Shown here piece by piece: positions 10,844 to 21,961 of a stretch of 64,000 bases of DNA (position 1 is its first letter; every line of letters begins with the position of its first letter). The notes beneath the pieces were generated by a model that was given only the letters and a program-made list of their open reading frames with translations, made no database searches and had not been told where the DNA came from. Origin of the DNA: Centroberyx gerrardi (lineage: Eukaryota; Chordata; Actinopteri; Beryciformes; Berycidae); NCBI RefSeq assembly GCF_048128805.1, contig NC_136016.1, positions 15,148,676 to 15,212,675 of the forward strand. Direction: 5' to 3'. A program made the position numbers and the translations under genes.

Positions 10844-13800
10844 ATGACATCTAAAGGCGCCAAGGAGACTATCGTCACCAAGTTGGGTTTCAAATCCAGC
10901 AGCTCTGCCTCCAAGGCTGAGGTGGAGCTGGAGAGAGTCAGGAAGGAAAACACTCACCTCAGGAGAAAGATGGATGAACTGGCCAAACGACACATCAAGC
11001 CACCCGACTCGGACAAAAGCAAGCTGCTAGAGGTGAGGGAAGTGTTTGTTTTGTCGATGCCATGCAGCCGTGAGGATTTCTGTGTTTGATTTCAGGGTGT
11101 CGTCGTGCCTGTCTTGGCTGTCTGTCTATATGGTTTCTTATGTTAATGATTTCAGAGGATTCTGTCCCTGGAGATGCTGCGAGAAAGGAACAATCAGCAG
11201 CTGCTGGTTAAAGAGCAGGAACTGGAAACCCTGAGACAGCAGCTGTCAGCTAGAGGAGGAGAGGTACATCCACACACACACACACACACTCGGCACACAA
11301 ACAAGACCAGCTGGAGTCCGTCTCTGGAGAGACATGCACATAAAAACCACATTTGCAGGAGAGAGGTATATACACACACCTGGAAATCCACAGAGACTCA
11401 GATAGATACGTGCACACACACACACACACACAATTGGAGACCCCAAGACAACAGTTGTTTTCCTGGGGTGGAGAGGTATACCCACAACTGTGTGTTTTAG
11501 AGCAAATTTCAATTTGTCAAGATTTTTATCATTTTTTGGCACAGGCTGTGTTGTTTTATTGGTGGCATATGTAATGCTGAGCGCAATCAACTGTCAGATG
11601 GTAAAATCATTCTAGAATTCCACTGAGCTGCCACAAAAACACTTTGGGGAAATGGCTTATATCGCATTTTGCACAATAGCCAATATTTAACAAGTTTAGA
11701 CGGCCAGGCAGAAACTGCCTACAAATACATGCTGTTTATACTGTTCACTTGATGTCCCATTTACCTAGACATTAACAGACCAAAATATCATTCACTGTAG
11801 TGGGTCTATAACATTCATGTTTTGACAAGTTTTTGTTACTGTTGATGGTGTATAAATTGTTGCTATCGTTTATATGAGATTGTTGCTTACTGTATATTGT
11901 TTTTGTTGTAAAATCTGTTTTTTGTCCTTGTAGAATTTGCTAATGTTGTTAATTTGGGCTAGTCTGGGTGGCATTAGGGTAAATGTTGGAGAAGCATGCT
12001 GGTAACTGGAAGATCACTGATTTGTTGTGAATGAAATGTGAATGTGTAAAGTGAAAAAGTAACACTCTCCTCTCCCTCAACAACTATCATCAACCAAGGC
12101 GTTAAGCCGACTCAGCAGAGCTCCCTGCCATGTGACTGTATTTATGTGAAGCAGATCATTGCTGGGAAAAGAGCCTACATGCTTATCAAATCTTCTCTTG
12201 TTAAATGTCAAAAAATCAGGTTGCTATTGTTGTGAAAGTTGACAGTGCTGTTGTGGAAGCTACTGATGTCATTCATTTTGATATTGTGTATTTGAGGTGG
12301 TGGCATCACTGCAGGCCCAGCTGGAGCAGCGGAGGAACGAGGCAGCGCAGAGAGACAGGTTGTTCCAGACCCTCTCGGAGGAGACGCAGAACCTAAAAAA
12401 CAAGCTGGCCGCCCTGGAAACGCAGCAAACGCAGGCCGTGGTGGGTTGATCAACTTTATAGCCGCTATACGTGTCTAGATATAAACTTTTTTTACATTTA
12501 TTCTCTTGACAATTAAAAGAAAAAGGCTTTTGCACACCTTTTTAAAGGTGACAGGTGCACAGGAAAAAATTAACTAACTGTGAATAGATAAACTATTCCC
12601 TCACAGTAGTTCCCTCACTATAGTTGCACCAGACAAGACCTTCATCTATGAAGCGTCGCATTGAAATAAAGTATAGCAAGTATAGATGGTGTGCGTGAAC
12701 TGTTTATCTATTCAGAGTTAATTCTATTGACAAGAATATTAAAAACACAGCAGGAGATGATTATTATAGCTATCCTTGAGGAAAAAAAGTTATTTTATTA
12801 TAAAAAAAAATCTCAGGTGCCCAGAGTGGATTTGTCCCTGTCGTTTGGCTAAAATCAGATGCCATTTCAGTGAGTGAGTAACTGACTTAATTAAATCAAT
12901 ATGACACAACTAAAATCTAACATTTCTGTCAAAGACTAAGACTATGACTAAATTCAAAATTGGTGTGAAAATTACCACTGGTCATGGAACAGTGTTTCCT
13001 CTACATTTGAATGGTCATGACAGGCGACACTGTCTAGAACTGCAACGACACCTTTTAAAGGTTTTCATTCGTATTACTTTCGATCTAGAATCTACAGAAT
13101 GTGCCGTTTCACAGGCCTTTCTGCTGCAATCATGGGAAACACAGATGCAGTGATTCCTTTGTCCACTAGATGGCAGTGTCTGATCTCTGATTGCTTTCCT
13201 CAGCTGCTGACGTAATCCCTCACTCTGGAGTCGCCCAGCCAATTGCAGTGTTGAATATTCAGATGAAAGCTGAAGGAACAAGCAATATAGGGCTCAAAAC
13301 AAGACCTTGTTAAAGTGAACACAAGTGGCACACAAATAATTATTGTCTTTTGGGTTTCTTGGAGAGCAGCAGAAATAAGGATCACTTTGATCACCAAGTG
13401 CAGTCAACATACAGGAATTTTTACATTTAAATATTCTCTTGATTCTTTTTCATATGAGGGCAATATGGTGTTCTCTTGATATTATAGTTTATATAATCAC
13501 CATAGCCTCTGCTCATGCTGCAGCGGCACTGATCTGTGGTTGGGATCTCCTTCATTATCAAAAGGCAGCGCTGATCCCCAGTCAGCCCGGCTCTCCTCCG
13601 ATGCTTTGAGCACGGCAGGCTCTCACTGCAGCGCGCCACGTAAAGAACAGTCATCAGGATTCTCCCTGGCTTCTGGAGAGGCTTAGGTGGTAAAGTCGCA
13701 AGTAAGGAGGTTTTATTCAGGGATGAGGTGGTTGAAGGCTCGAGGATCACACACCTGCCTTTACGGACAAAGTTAAGCCTCTCGGAGCCCATTGTGAAAC

Positions 13801-16800
13801 TCTGAGTAAAGAAAAGGCATTCTTCATTCAAATATTTAATGTAAAGAAAAGATTTTTAAAAAAAAATGCCTCCCAATTTTCCTGTGAGACTTTTCATGCC
13901 CCTCTCCCGGTGTTCTCCCTTGGTGTCATTTCTCCTGATTTCCTCCCAAATTTTACAATATGCTCATTTACTATGCATGTTGAAAATAGTAACACAAAAA
14001 ATCTAGACACTATCCTATCACTGCTGTTTCCGAATGGTCAACAAAAAACATTACACCAAAAATGTAGTCTATAATAATAAAAATAATAATAATGATAAAT
14101 AATGTAGTTAGGCTACATTATTAATTCAGTGGTGGTTGGAGCCAAAAAGAAACGGAGAGTTGGAAGAAAAAGAAATGTGCCTTCAAGTTTCAGTTGTAGT
14201 GGAAGGATTTTTCCAAGAAATTAAAAAATGCAGATGCAGTTTCTGTACTATAGTTTCCTTGTTATGTTGTTCATAAAAAGTCACCAGAATCCAGGAAATA
14301 AGGTCTCTGAATATTAAAATGTTCTCAGGCACGACTCCCACACGCCCCACCTGCTTTGGTTTTGAAAATCTCTCTATTTCTGGACTCTGAAGGTTGGCAA
14401 GTATGAAAAATACCGAGTACATTTTAGATTTCATTTAGGTGAGGCATCTAAAAGTTTAAGAGGTAGTGAACCCCCTGTTTACAAAGTGTTGGTGTGATAG
14501 GAATAGATTCAGTGTTTAGTGCTTTTAGACACATTAAATTTATAGCCATGTCTGATTTCAGTATCCTCACACTGCAAGTGAATTTTCTTATCCTCACGTC
14601 TTCCTGGTAAAGAAAGTAATTTTCCAGGAATGCCCACCACCCTCCAAGCTCTTGGCTTAGGTCGAAAAGCATTACTGGACATAATCTGGCCAACAGACCC
14701 ACCGTCCTCTCCCTCCTCCCTTCCTGGACTTGCAAAAGCTATTAGGGGCTTAGCTTATGGGACATACGTTTAAATCCATCTGGAAAAAGTTGACAAGCTC
14801 ATGATGCTTGCCTGGTCAAGTGTAGCACTCTTAGCAGCTCACAGGGCCTTAGCAAAGGAGATGATCATGTAGTTTCCTACTGTTGTGACGGTGCTATGAA
14901 GGGCTTGTCTGGGCTTAGGCTCTGGGTGCGATCGGAGATGGAGACCTCGGGGTCAGGGAGACAGAGTTATGAGATGACTGACCGTCGTCTAGGAATGGAT
15001 GTCGAGGGATTGGCCTCAGGGATGCGGCCTGGGAGAGATGGAAAGGAAACTTCTCCAGAGGTGGGACCAGTTCAGATGTTTTCCACTAAGAGAACGGCGT
15101 CCTCTGCACAGTGGTAGCTCTTTGAAGTCCAGGATGAATGCAAAATATAGAAAAACAGTGCACACATTGGTCACTTGCCCCAGGGGTTTTCGTCCTTGCT
15201 GTCATGCGCTTCACAAACGAAAGCCTCTAGTTCTTTGAGGTGGAAATTTGCCTTGCTCTCTGCTTCTCATAAAGGGTCAATCATGTTTAGATCTGGTGAC
15301 TGGGGAGGCCATGGAGGCATTTTACTTCACCCTAGTTAAATGCACTCTTGAATGTTTAGCCATGTGTATGGTGGCATTATCCTCTTTGAATATGGGAATT
15401 TCATGAGGGAACAGTGTAGTGTGCACCTGGTCCTGTAAAAACAGCCTCATATTCCTTGGCCGTTATCTGAACATGCAAGAGCGATCATTAAGAGCGATCA
15501 TCGCTCTTAATGACTCCCACAAGATGGCTGCCCATACCATTTCACATCCACCACCATGTTTACCAGCTGTCAACAGACATTTTGGGTTGAATGTATCCTT
15601 TGGCTCTCTCCAAACTAAACATAAACCTGTCCTGATTTAGTAAAAAGAATGAAAGTGCCTCATCAGCCCATATTACTTTTTTCCATTGCTCAGGGAACCA
15701 GGTTTTGGCCCCTTATGGGCAAATCAATACCATTCTTTGTGTCTAGGTTATGAGTCATCAGGACTATCCATGTGCCAAATTAGGAAAAAAAGCATGCCTG
15801 AGTTATTGGACTGAATGCAGAATAATAATAATAATAATCCGTACCCCTAACGCAGTGGTGACCTAAATATAAGCTTATTTTGCAACAGCCATATCTAATG
15901 GTCAGTGTTAATGCCAGTGCATGTCAGACCTGGGTCCATGTGACCGAACACTTGTTTTTTTTTCTCTCCAACAGAATGGTCAGGTGCCTCCTGGAGACTT
16001 GGCAATGGTGCAGGATCAGCTGAGAGATGTGAGTCCAATCAGTGATGTTGATTGTGTGTGCTTGCCCGTGCTTGTTTGTAATTTCTTGTGCATATCTGCT
16101 TATCATTGACCAATATGTTTCAGCCAAAGCCTTGTAACTAGAATATTTTTGAAGGGTTTCATTCCATTACACTCTATTTGGGGGGAAAAATCATTCCCTG
16201 AAGTTCATCATTCAACATCTCTAAAATATAGAGGATCCAGTCTATAAAAGTGTTATCATTCTTCCAACTAAGGGATGTAAGTTACCAGCTATCCTTTAAA
16301 AAGTTTTCATCTTATGCTATTTGTTGTTTTTTTGCAGTGTTTCCTTTTTATATTCACTTAGCAGTGGTATGGAACAACCAAAATTACCCCCACCCCTCAC
16401 GTCTACAAAAAATCTACAGTACTCACTGAACACTGAAATGTCACTTTTTTTTTCAATAGTGGCTATCATTTTGAATTGAAACTCTTCATCTGCAGTTGGA
16501 TGGTTCTGATATCAGAAAATAGTATGTAACACATGGTTTGTGCTTCTTCCCACCAGGCTCTTGAGAAGAACCAGCAGTGGCTGGTGTATGACCAGCAGAG
16601 AGAGACCTACGTCCAGTCAGTCGTGGCTCGCACAATGGAGCTGGAACAGCAGCTGGCCCAGGCCAACCAGGCGCTGCAGCAGCAGCCAAAACATGAGTCC
16701 AGTTCAGACGGTGAGAGAGGGACATTTAGGAAGAATTGAAGTAGCTACTTATATTCTGTGGTTGCATATTCCATTTTTTCTATAACACCACTGCATTACT

Positions 16801-19800
16801 TGGTTTGACATTTGAAGTTGAAACGCATAACTTGTATGTAATAATATTAGTCTGATCTAGTCTTAATTATGTGGTCTGATCTTATTTGGAGTTTTCTACA
16901 AAAAGGACGACAGCAAAGACAACGATCAAACTAAGAGGCCAGCTCAGAAGGAAATTAGGAAAAATGATGCAATTTGATTCAGATATTAGTCTATTCAACC
17001 ACAACAACAAACTCAAGGAGGCAGGCTGAGAGTTATTACAAACTATTCTTGAACAACAGCAGCACAGTGTAGCTCAACAGTGAAGTTGGCTAAAGATTTG
17101 GCAGGCGGAGTTATGTACTTAGTCATTTACTCTAGTCTTGTCTTGTGTATTGCTCTCTGTCTGCTAAGAGACCAGTTCAGTTTGTCACCCAGAAGTACCT
17201 CACCGGGCCTCAGTGGTTGTGTTGAATTTGTCAGTTGCCCAAATTGGCCTTCATTCTTCAGTGCACTGTTGCCAAATCTGCATTTTAAAAGCAGATTTAA
17301 TGCTTTACTTTGAAGTCCCCCAGGTCTCATCATGGCCTCCCCTAGCCTAGTTTATGTCTGTCTCCACAGACCCATAGCCTAAAAAGTTGTGAAAATGATG
17401 GACCTGGACCTGTTCACACCTCCAGAAATTAAATGTTTATTTTCTGGAACTACATTTCATTGCAGAGTTATACTTCCCAATATTCTGCTTACTGGCAACA
17501 TTAGTTTGGCATTCTTGGGTACTATTGGGACCCTGACAAACCCTATCCCAACTTTTTGTAGATGGATAGTGCTGCCCAGCCCCAAAAATCTTGGTTCGGC
17601 TCTACATTTTCATTTTAGACATTTACCTGACACTCTTATCCAGTGCATCTTGCAATAAATGACTCTTTATCTCCCGCAGCCCCGGCCAAGTCAGCACTCC
17701 CAGAGAAGAGTGCTGCCAAACTTCAGGGTTACTATGACCAGTTGCTGTTGGGGGTACAGAAAGACCTGGAGACCCAAAGGGATCAGGTCGTCAGGGCCCA
17801 ACAGGAGCTGCAAGTGCAGAAGGAACAGGTAAATACTAGACATAGGGAAGTGTTTTATTTATTCACTTATTACTGCAGAGTTCTTTTATCCCCAATTTTT
17901 GACTACTGACAACTCCCATTCGTGTCTAATGAAGATTCCTCTAACGAATTCACCCTTATTTTTGGCAAGGATTTACTGTGTCTCTGCATGCCCCTGGGCT
18001 AGCCTTATCATATTCCTCCTACATACCTTAAAGACAGACATCCTTTTTAATTTTCCTGTAGAACTCTATTGGGGAAATGAGTAGGGAGAAACAAGTAAAC
18101 GTTTGGAAAAAGTATTGGATTAATGGGATTTTTCTGTGGCTCTGCAGACATCGAGGGCCCAGGCGGCGCTGCAGTCTCAGAAGGAGCAGGTCACCAGGCT
18201 CCAGGAGGAGATGTCAGCGCTGCAGGGGAGGCACGAGGACAAGTGCAGGGAGCTGTCGACCTTCCAGAGGATGTACGGGGAGAAGAGCACGGATTTGGAG
18301 GAGGCCAAGGAGCAGCTGCAGGCGGAGCGAGTCAACAACAGGTAGAGGGTCCCCAGACAATCCCGACTGATCACGTACCAGGATGTGTGTGCCCAAGTAG
18401 AACCTAATTTCCACCTCTATGGCCAGACAAATATATAACAAACCCAACCCACAATTTACTCTATTTGGGTCCCAGACTGAAAAGGTTTTACAACCCTGGA
18501 TCTGTGTAATAATAAGATTTTATTGGTTTTACACTAGTATTTTTTTTTATTTTTTTTATAGATTTTATTGCACCATTTTAACCTTTTCAACCCTGCCAGT
18601 CCCACTGGTAGGGCCATCATTACAAACACGTTTCGCGGCCAAGCTTTGTTCAAATCCACAGAACATTATTTTAAATTCTAGTCAAGATCCCAAGGTTTCC
18701 AAAGATATGGCGTAATGCTGAATTACAGGGAAATGTGAATAAACAACACATCTAGATTTTTTCCATTTGATGTATTGGTGCAGTGATTTAAAAAAAAAAG
18801 GCGTCTAGGGTTTGAATATTTCACTCAATATAAGTGTGCTGTAGCTTCAATGAAGCGTTGGAAAGAGCAGATACAGAATATGTATGTGACATTGTTGTAC
18901 AATATTGGAAAAAAAAGTTTTCTGACTTTGAAGCTACTTAAGGGGAAATTTAACGGGAAACTCGAGGTGTTAAAAGTACTATATTAGTAAAGCGGATTCT
19001 TCTCAACAATATGTGTGTGTGTGTGTATTACGTAAACCTCGCTCCAAGACATGCGGTGTGTGAGGAGAGGATGGTGTCATCTGAGCGAGCGGACAGGATG
19101 AGAGGGGAACTGGACAGTATGGATGTCAGACTGGAGGAGGAGAGGAAGAGATCTGCTGAGCTGCTACTGCAGGTGACACTCATATTCACACATCGCATTT
19201 AGTCGCTCATTCACCGTCGTCTAATCATTCGCTCACGCAGTCGCTCATACTTTCACAAATTCACTTACGCATTCACTCATATTACCTCACACACCCATCA
19301 TTAATATTCCCTGTCTGAAGTGAGCACTCCATTCAGAGAAAGAGGCTCTGAGGATAAAAAATGTTAGACTTACTCCTCTAACGTGTATCAAAATATTCTT
19401 TTCATAACTGTTAAAAGGCATGAGATTTTCATGTTTTAGGCAAGAATATTCAAATAAAATTTCATCCCAGTGTTACTTGAAGGTTCACTGGTTACAAAGA
19501 GAAATTTTAATGATGACCTTAACCTTCACAGGTGAATCTGCTGCAGAAGTCTCTCCTGAGCCAAAACGAGGAACAGAGGAGAATAGCGGCACTAGAGCAA
19601 CAGGTAACATTTGGCATTTGCTTTACAGAAAATTACCCAGCAGTTACAGTACACACAATTGATTTGATGAGGCACACAAATTCCTGCACAAGTAGGTCCG
19701 GTGCAAACACACATTTTATGTGTTCAAACCCGTATTCAAATGTGCCATGATGAGAGGAAAGTTTGTTGATTGTGGATCACTGCACTGCAGTATTTTGCAT

Positions 19801-21593
19801 TTTGCATTGAGGATTCAGAACAAACAGTGCTGCTCGTTAACCTTCCTCATTATTGTGAAAATTAAAAACATCTACAGATGGATTTAACTGATTGCAGCAA
19901 CTTTACAGTATGTACTAGGGATGCACCTATCAGGTTTTCCAGTGCTGATTCCAAATTTTATTTCTTTATTTTTTTTATTTGATAGCTGATTGAGATGATG
20001 CATTTTACCCAGACTTTCTACTAACAACCGCACATCATGCAAAAGGTCACACTAAGCATAAATCGTAAAATTCCCATTTGTTGAACATGAATCAGAACTT
20101 GTAGATCTTGAGAAAATGGATTGGAAACTATTTTAATAGGCAATGATTTCACAAACATAATGAAATATGCACTCGTACCACATGTGCAATTTAAGTAAGC
20201 TCTCTCTCATGCTTTTTTCACTCCTTGAGATCCAACTCTCTGCCAAGGACTTTGAGAATGAGAAGATTGATCGTCAGAGCATGCAACACCAGTTGCACAA
20301 GGTGCTGAAGGAGCTTCGCAAGGCCCGTGATCAGATAACAAGACTGGAGTCTGCTGTAAGTGTTGTTGGAAAAGATGTTCAGTTTCAATTTCTATCATAT
20401 TTAGAAGTTACATAAACATGCAAAGCCTATGAAACTTCAAAATTCAAATTATAAAAAAATCAAAATTCTGCTCATCAAAACCTGATGATTATTGTTCACC
20501 ATTCCAAAAATATGATTGAGTTATCAAACTGTTTCTATTTTGTAAGCAAAGGTCTCTAGACAACTAAGTATGCTTGTAGGTACTTGGGGGCGGTGGGGAA
20601 GGCGGGGTTTGTATGCATGATTGGAGTGAGAGAAACTAGGTTGACTTTAAAAACTCCACCTGTTAACACCAAAGTGCTGTGGTAGCACAGTGTTGTTGTA
20701 GCTAAGAGAATGTGTGGATGCTCAGCGCACCAGCCTCCAGCTGGTTGATGCTTGTTTGACTTCTTACCGTACCGCCTGGTGTACGAGCGCAGACTGTATT
20801 TCCCTCATGCAGTGCTCTTGGGACTCTGCCGCCTAAACAGTGCATATTGTAATTCCCCTAAGCACTGTGCATGGCAAAAAGCATTACACACGAACGAACA
20901 AACTAACACGCACACAGAGCCCCACTCTTATTGAGGTTCTCTTCCTGAGCACCCAGAACGTGAGAAATAATCAGTGGTTGTACTTTCATGCCAGCAATCA
21001 TTTTATACAGGTAGATATCACATTTTTCAAAGGGTGGATATTTCATTTTGGAATGAAACAAATCAATTTTTATGCTAGACAATTTTTTGTAGTGATTGCT
21101 TGGTCAACTGACGGACCTGGGCCATATTGTATTTGCAAATGCATGTCATGGTTTGCTTCAGCAAACTCAGGTGCCTGATGGGTTGGGTTTGCCACATAGG
21201 ACAATACACTGACAGTAACTGACAACATACCTTACACTATCTGCATTGTCCGTGTGATTCTCCAAGCAAGATAAAACAAAAAACACAAAGAGTTACTCAT
21301 AAAATTACCATTTGACCTTGGTCTGTTGGCTGATTCATTGTTCTACCCTCTTCTCACTGCTGCATCTTTTTGTGTTTCAGAAACAGCCAAACTCTCGTTT
21401 CTCAGAGCCCAGCTCCTATAATAAGCTGGAGTTTGAGCGGCTTACTATCGGGGACCCTCCTGGCCCTACATCCCCCTCCAAAGTCACCAACCTCTTGGAT
21501 GAGAGTTTCCTGGAGTGCCCAAAGTGCCGCACCCCCTACGCCACCAGCCAGCACAGGGAGCTCCTGGCTCACATCGACTACTGCTTCGCCTGA
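10844..21593 (+). CDS. cep55: Centrosomal protein of 55 kDa (CEP55), midbody abscission scaffold
   Basis: CEP55 recruits ALIX and TSG101/ESCRT to the midbody for cytokinetic abscission. Coding exons: 10844-11032, 11156-11263, 12297-12440, 15975-16028, 16557-16710, 17680-17828, 18148-18341, 19049-19172, 19532-19603, 20230-20355, 21381-21593. All phases join, giving 508 aa (human 464). The start lies in GCCATGA, 37 nt after an acceptor at 10807. Long coiled coils rich in Q/E/L fill most of the protein. The ESCRT- and ALIX-binding hinge (EABR) at about residues 166-200 keeps EKNQQWLVYDQQRE almost identical to human. DFENEKIDRQ and LKELRKARDQIT mark residues about 402-432. The C-terminal CCHC zinc finger has Cys484, Cys487, His502 and Cys506. 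A TSPS stretch precedes the finger, where human CEP55 is phosphorylated. Exon 8 here (19049) has a weak acceptor. Zebrafish calls the orthologue cep55l. Confidence 0.96.
11273..11432. repeat. CA microsatellites in cep55 intron 2
   Basis: Two CA runs, about 11273-11289 and 11411-11432, lie just after the second coding exon. They flank a GGAGAGGTATA-like duplicated segment: GAGAGGTATATACAC at about 11361 and GAGAGGTATACCCAC at about 11471. Confidence 0.7.
11945..12160 (+). repeat. tRNA-derived SINE-like repeat in cep55 intron 2
   Basis: The head TGGCATTAGGGTAAATG...GAAGCATGCTGGTAACTGGAAG resembles a decayed tRNA-derived Pol III promoter. The body includes AACACTCTCCTCTCCCTCAACAACTA and continues towards a CTCAGCAGAGCTCC block. 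A related copy occurs at 34590-34830 and a tail copy at 60380-60540, so this is a family present at least three times in the window. Confidence 0.5.
12569..12724. repeat. Small inverted-repeat (MITE-like) element in cep55 intron 3
   Basis: ATTAACTAACTGTGAATAGATAAAC at the left, given here in two parts ATTAACTAACTG and TGAATAGATAAAC, pairs with GTTTATCTATTCAGAGTTAAT at 12701-12721 (first part GTTTATCTATTCA) in inverted orientation, with a 4-base gap. The roughly 155-bp span has no coding capacity. It could be a MITE or a chance hairpin. Confidence 0.4.
13163..13177 (+). promoter_or_regulatory. Candidate CTCF site in cep55 intron 3
   Basis: CCACTAGATGGCAGT fits the vertebrate CTCF core CCASYAGRKGGCRS at every position. 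It lies in the intron between the third and fourth coding exons. Occupancy cannot be known from sequence. A full-matrix score including the upstream module was not computed. Confidence 0.5.
15250..15720 (-). mobile_element. Tc1/mariner transposase relic in cep55 intron 3
   Basis: Minus-strand fragments show the Tc1 catalytic order with frameshifts. GGCEMVWAAILW near 15550-15510 corresponds to the family's GGSVMVWAAISW. IFKEDNATIHMAKHS near 15400-15350 corresponds to the second-Asp region FQQDNAPxHxA. WPPQSPDLN near 15310-15285 is the pre-catalytic hallmark, read in another frame. A stop codon and at least one frameshift separate the last two. Between 15480 and 15515 there is a short perfect inverted repeat, GAGCGATCATTAAGAGCGATC-like. 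Terminal repeats were not located. Confidence 0.75.
16147..16495. repeat. MITE with GAAGRGTTTCATTC-type ends, cep55 intron 4
   Basis: The left end TTTTTGAAGGGTTTCATTCC and the right end TTTTGAATTGAAACTCTTCA (inverted) match each other. The same termini bound a smaller element at 25815-25945 and appear as a solo end near 39880-39912, so this is a family of short inverted-repeat elements in the window. No coding frame is present. Confidence 0.55.
17600..17660 (-). repeat. Fragment of dispersed fish repeat just upstream of a cep55 exon
   Basis: ACATTTACCTGACACTCTTATCCAG plus a following CTTGCAATAA resembles the widespread fish repeat whose usual form is CATTTAGCAGACGCTCTTATCCAGAGCGACTTACA, here split into parts. 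It ends about 20 bp before the acceptor at 17679, so it occupies the branch-point neighbourhood of that intron. Related copies are at 37400-37450 and 57275-57400. Confidence 0.5.
19012..19048 (+). promoter_or_regulatory. cep55: TG repeat and weak 3' splice site before a 124-nt cep55 exon
   Basis: A (TG)7-8 run at 19012-19026 sits about 22 nt before the acceptor CTCCAAG at 19048. The intervening stretch ATTACGTAAACCTCGCTCC has only a poor polypyrimidine tract. The acceptor choice is supported by phase (AG+A gives Arg) and by the family sequence that follows (CEERM...RGELDSM...LEEERKRSAELL). Confidence 0.55.
21190..21330 (+). repeat. Repeat shared with the rbp4-pde6c spacer
   Basis: Blocks TACACTATCTGCATTGTCC, CTCCAAGCAAGATAAAAC and ATTACCATTTGACCTTGG recur in the same order and orientation at about 30385-30495 (ACACTATCTGAATTGTCC, CTCCAAGCAGGTTAAAAT, CTACTATTTGACCCAGG). 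The copies are diverged. It ends about 50 bp before the last cep55 exon. Confidence 0.55.
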
Positions 21594-21955
21594 GGTGGAG
21601 GAGATAGTAGATCATAGGCTCCGTTTAAAAAAAAATATTCCATCCAAGTTTTATCACTGAATTTTAATTGCAGCAACAAAAGTAAACGTGTAACAAAAGA
21701 AAATGACTTTCCAAAATCACAGCATGAGACATCCTCATTTTTCCATGAGCAACATTGTAGCCATCACTACAATGTGTTTACAATGTGAGGATGTATTAAC
21801 TTGTGTTGTGTATTCACACTCCTCCTCCTCCTCCTCTACCCTTCGCTCGTATTTAACAGCCATTTGAGTCAGAGGGAAAATCTTGAAGCACTGACGAGGT
21901 CGTTTTAAACCATCTGATTTATTCTAATTTGAAAAACAATAGCAGTTCTCTTGTG

Positions 21956-21961
21956 AATAAA
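21956..21961 (+). terminator. cep55: Possible proximal poly(A) signal of cep55
   Basis: AATAAA lies 363 nt after the stop codon. A second AATAAA at 23967-23972 is followed within about 80 nt by GT-rich sequence (GTCTTGGTGTGAGG) and could be a distal end giving a roughly 2.4-kb 3'UTR. Which one is used cannot be told from sequence. Confidence 0.4.
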
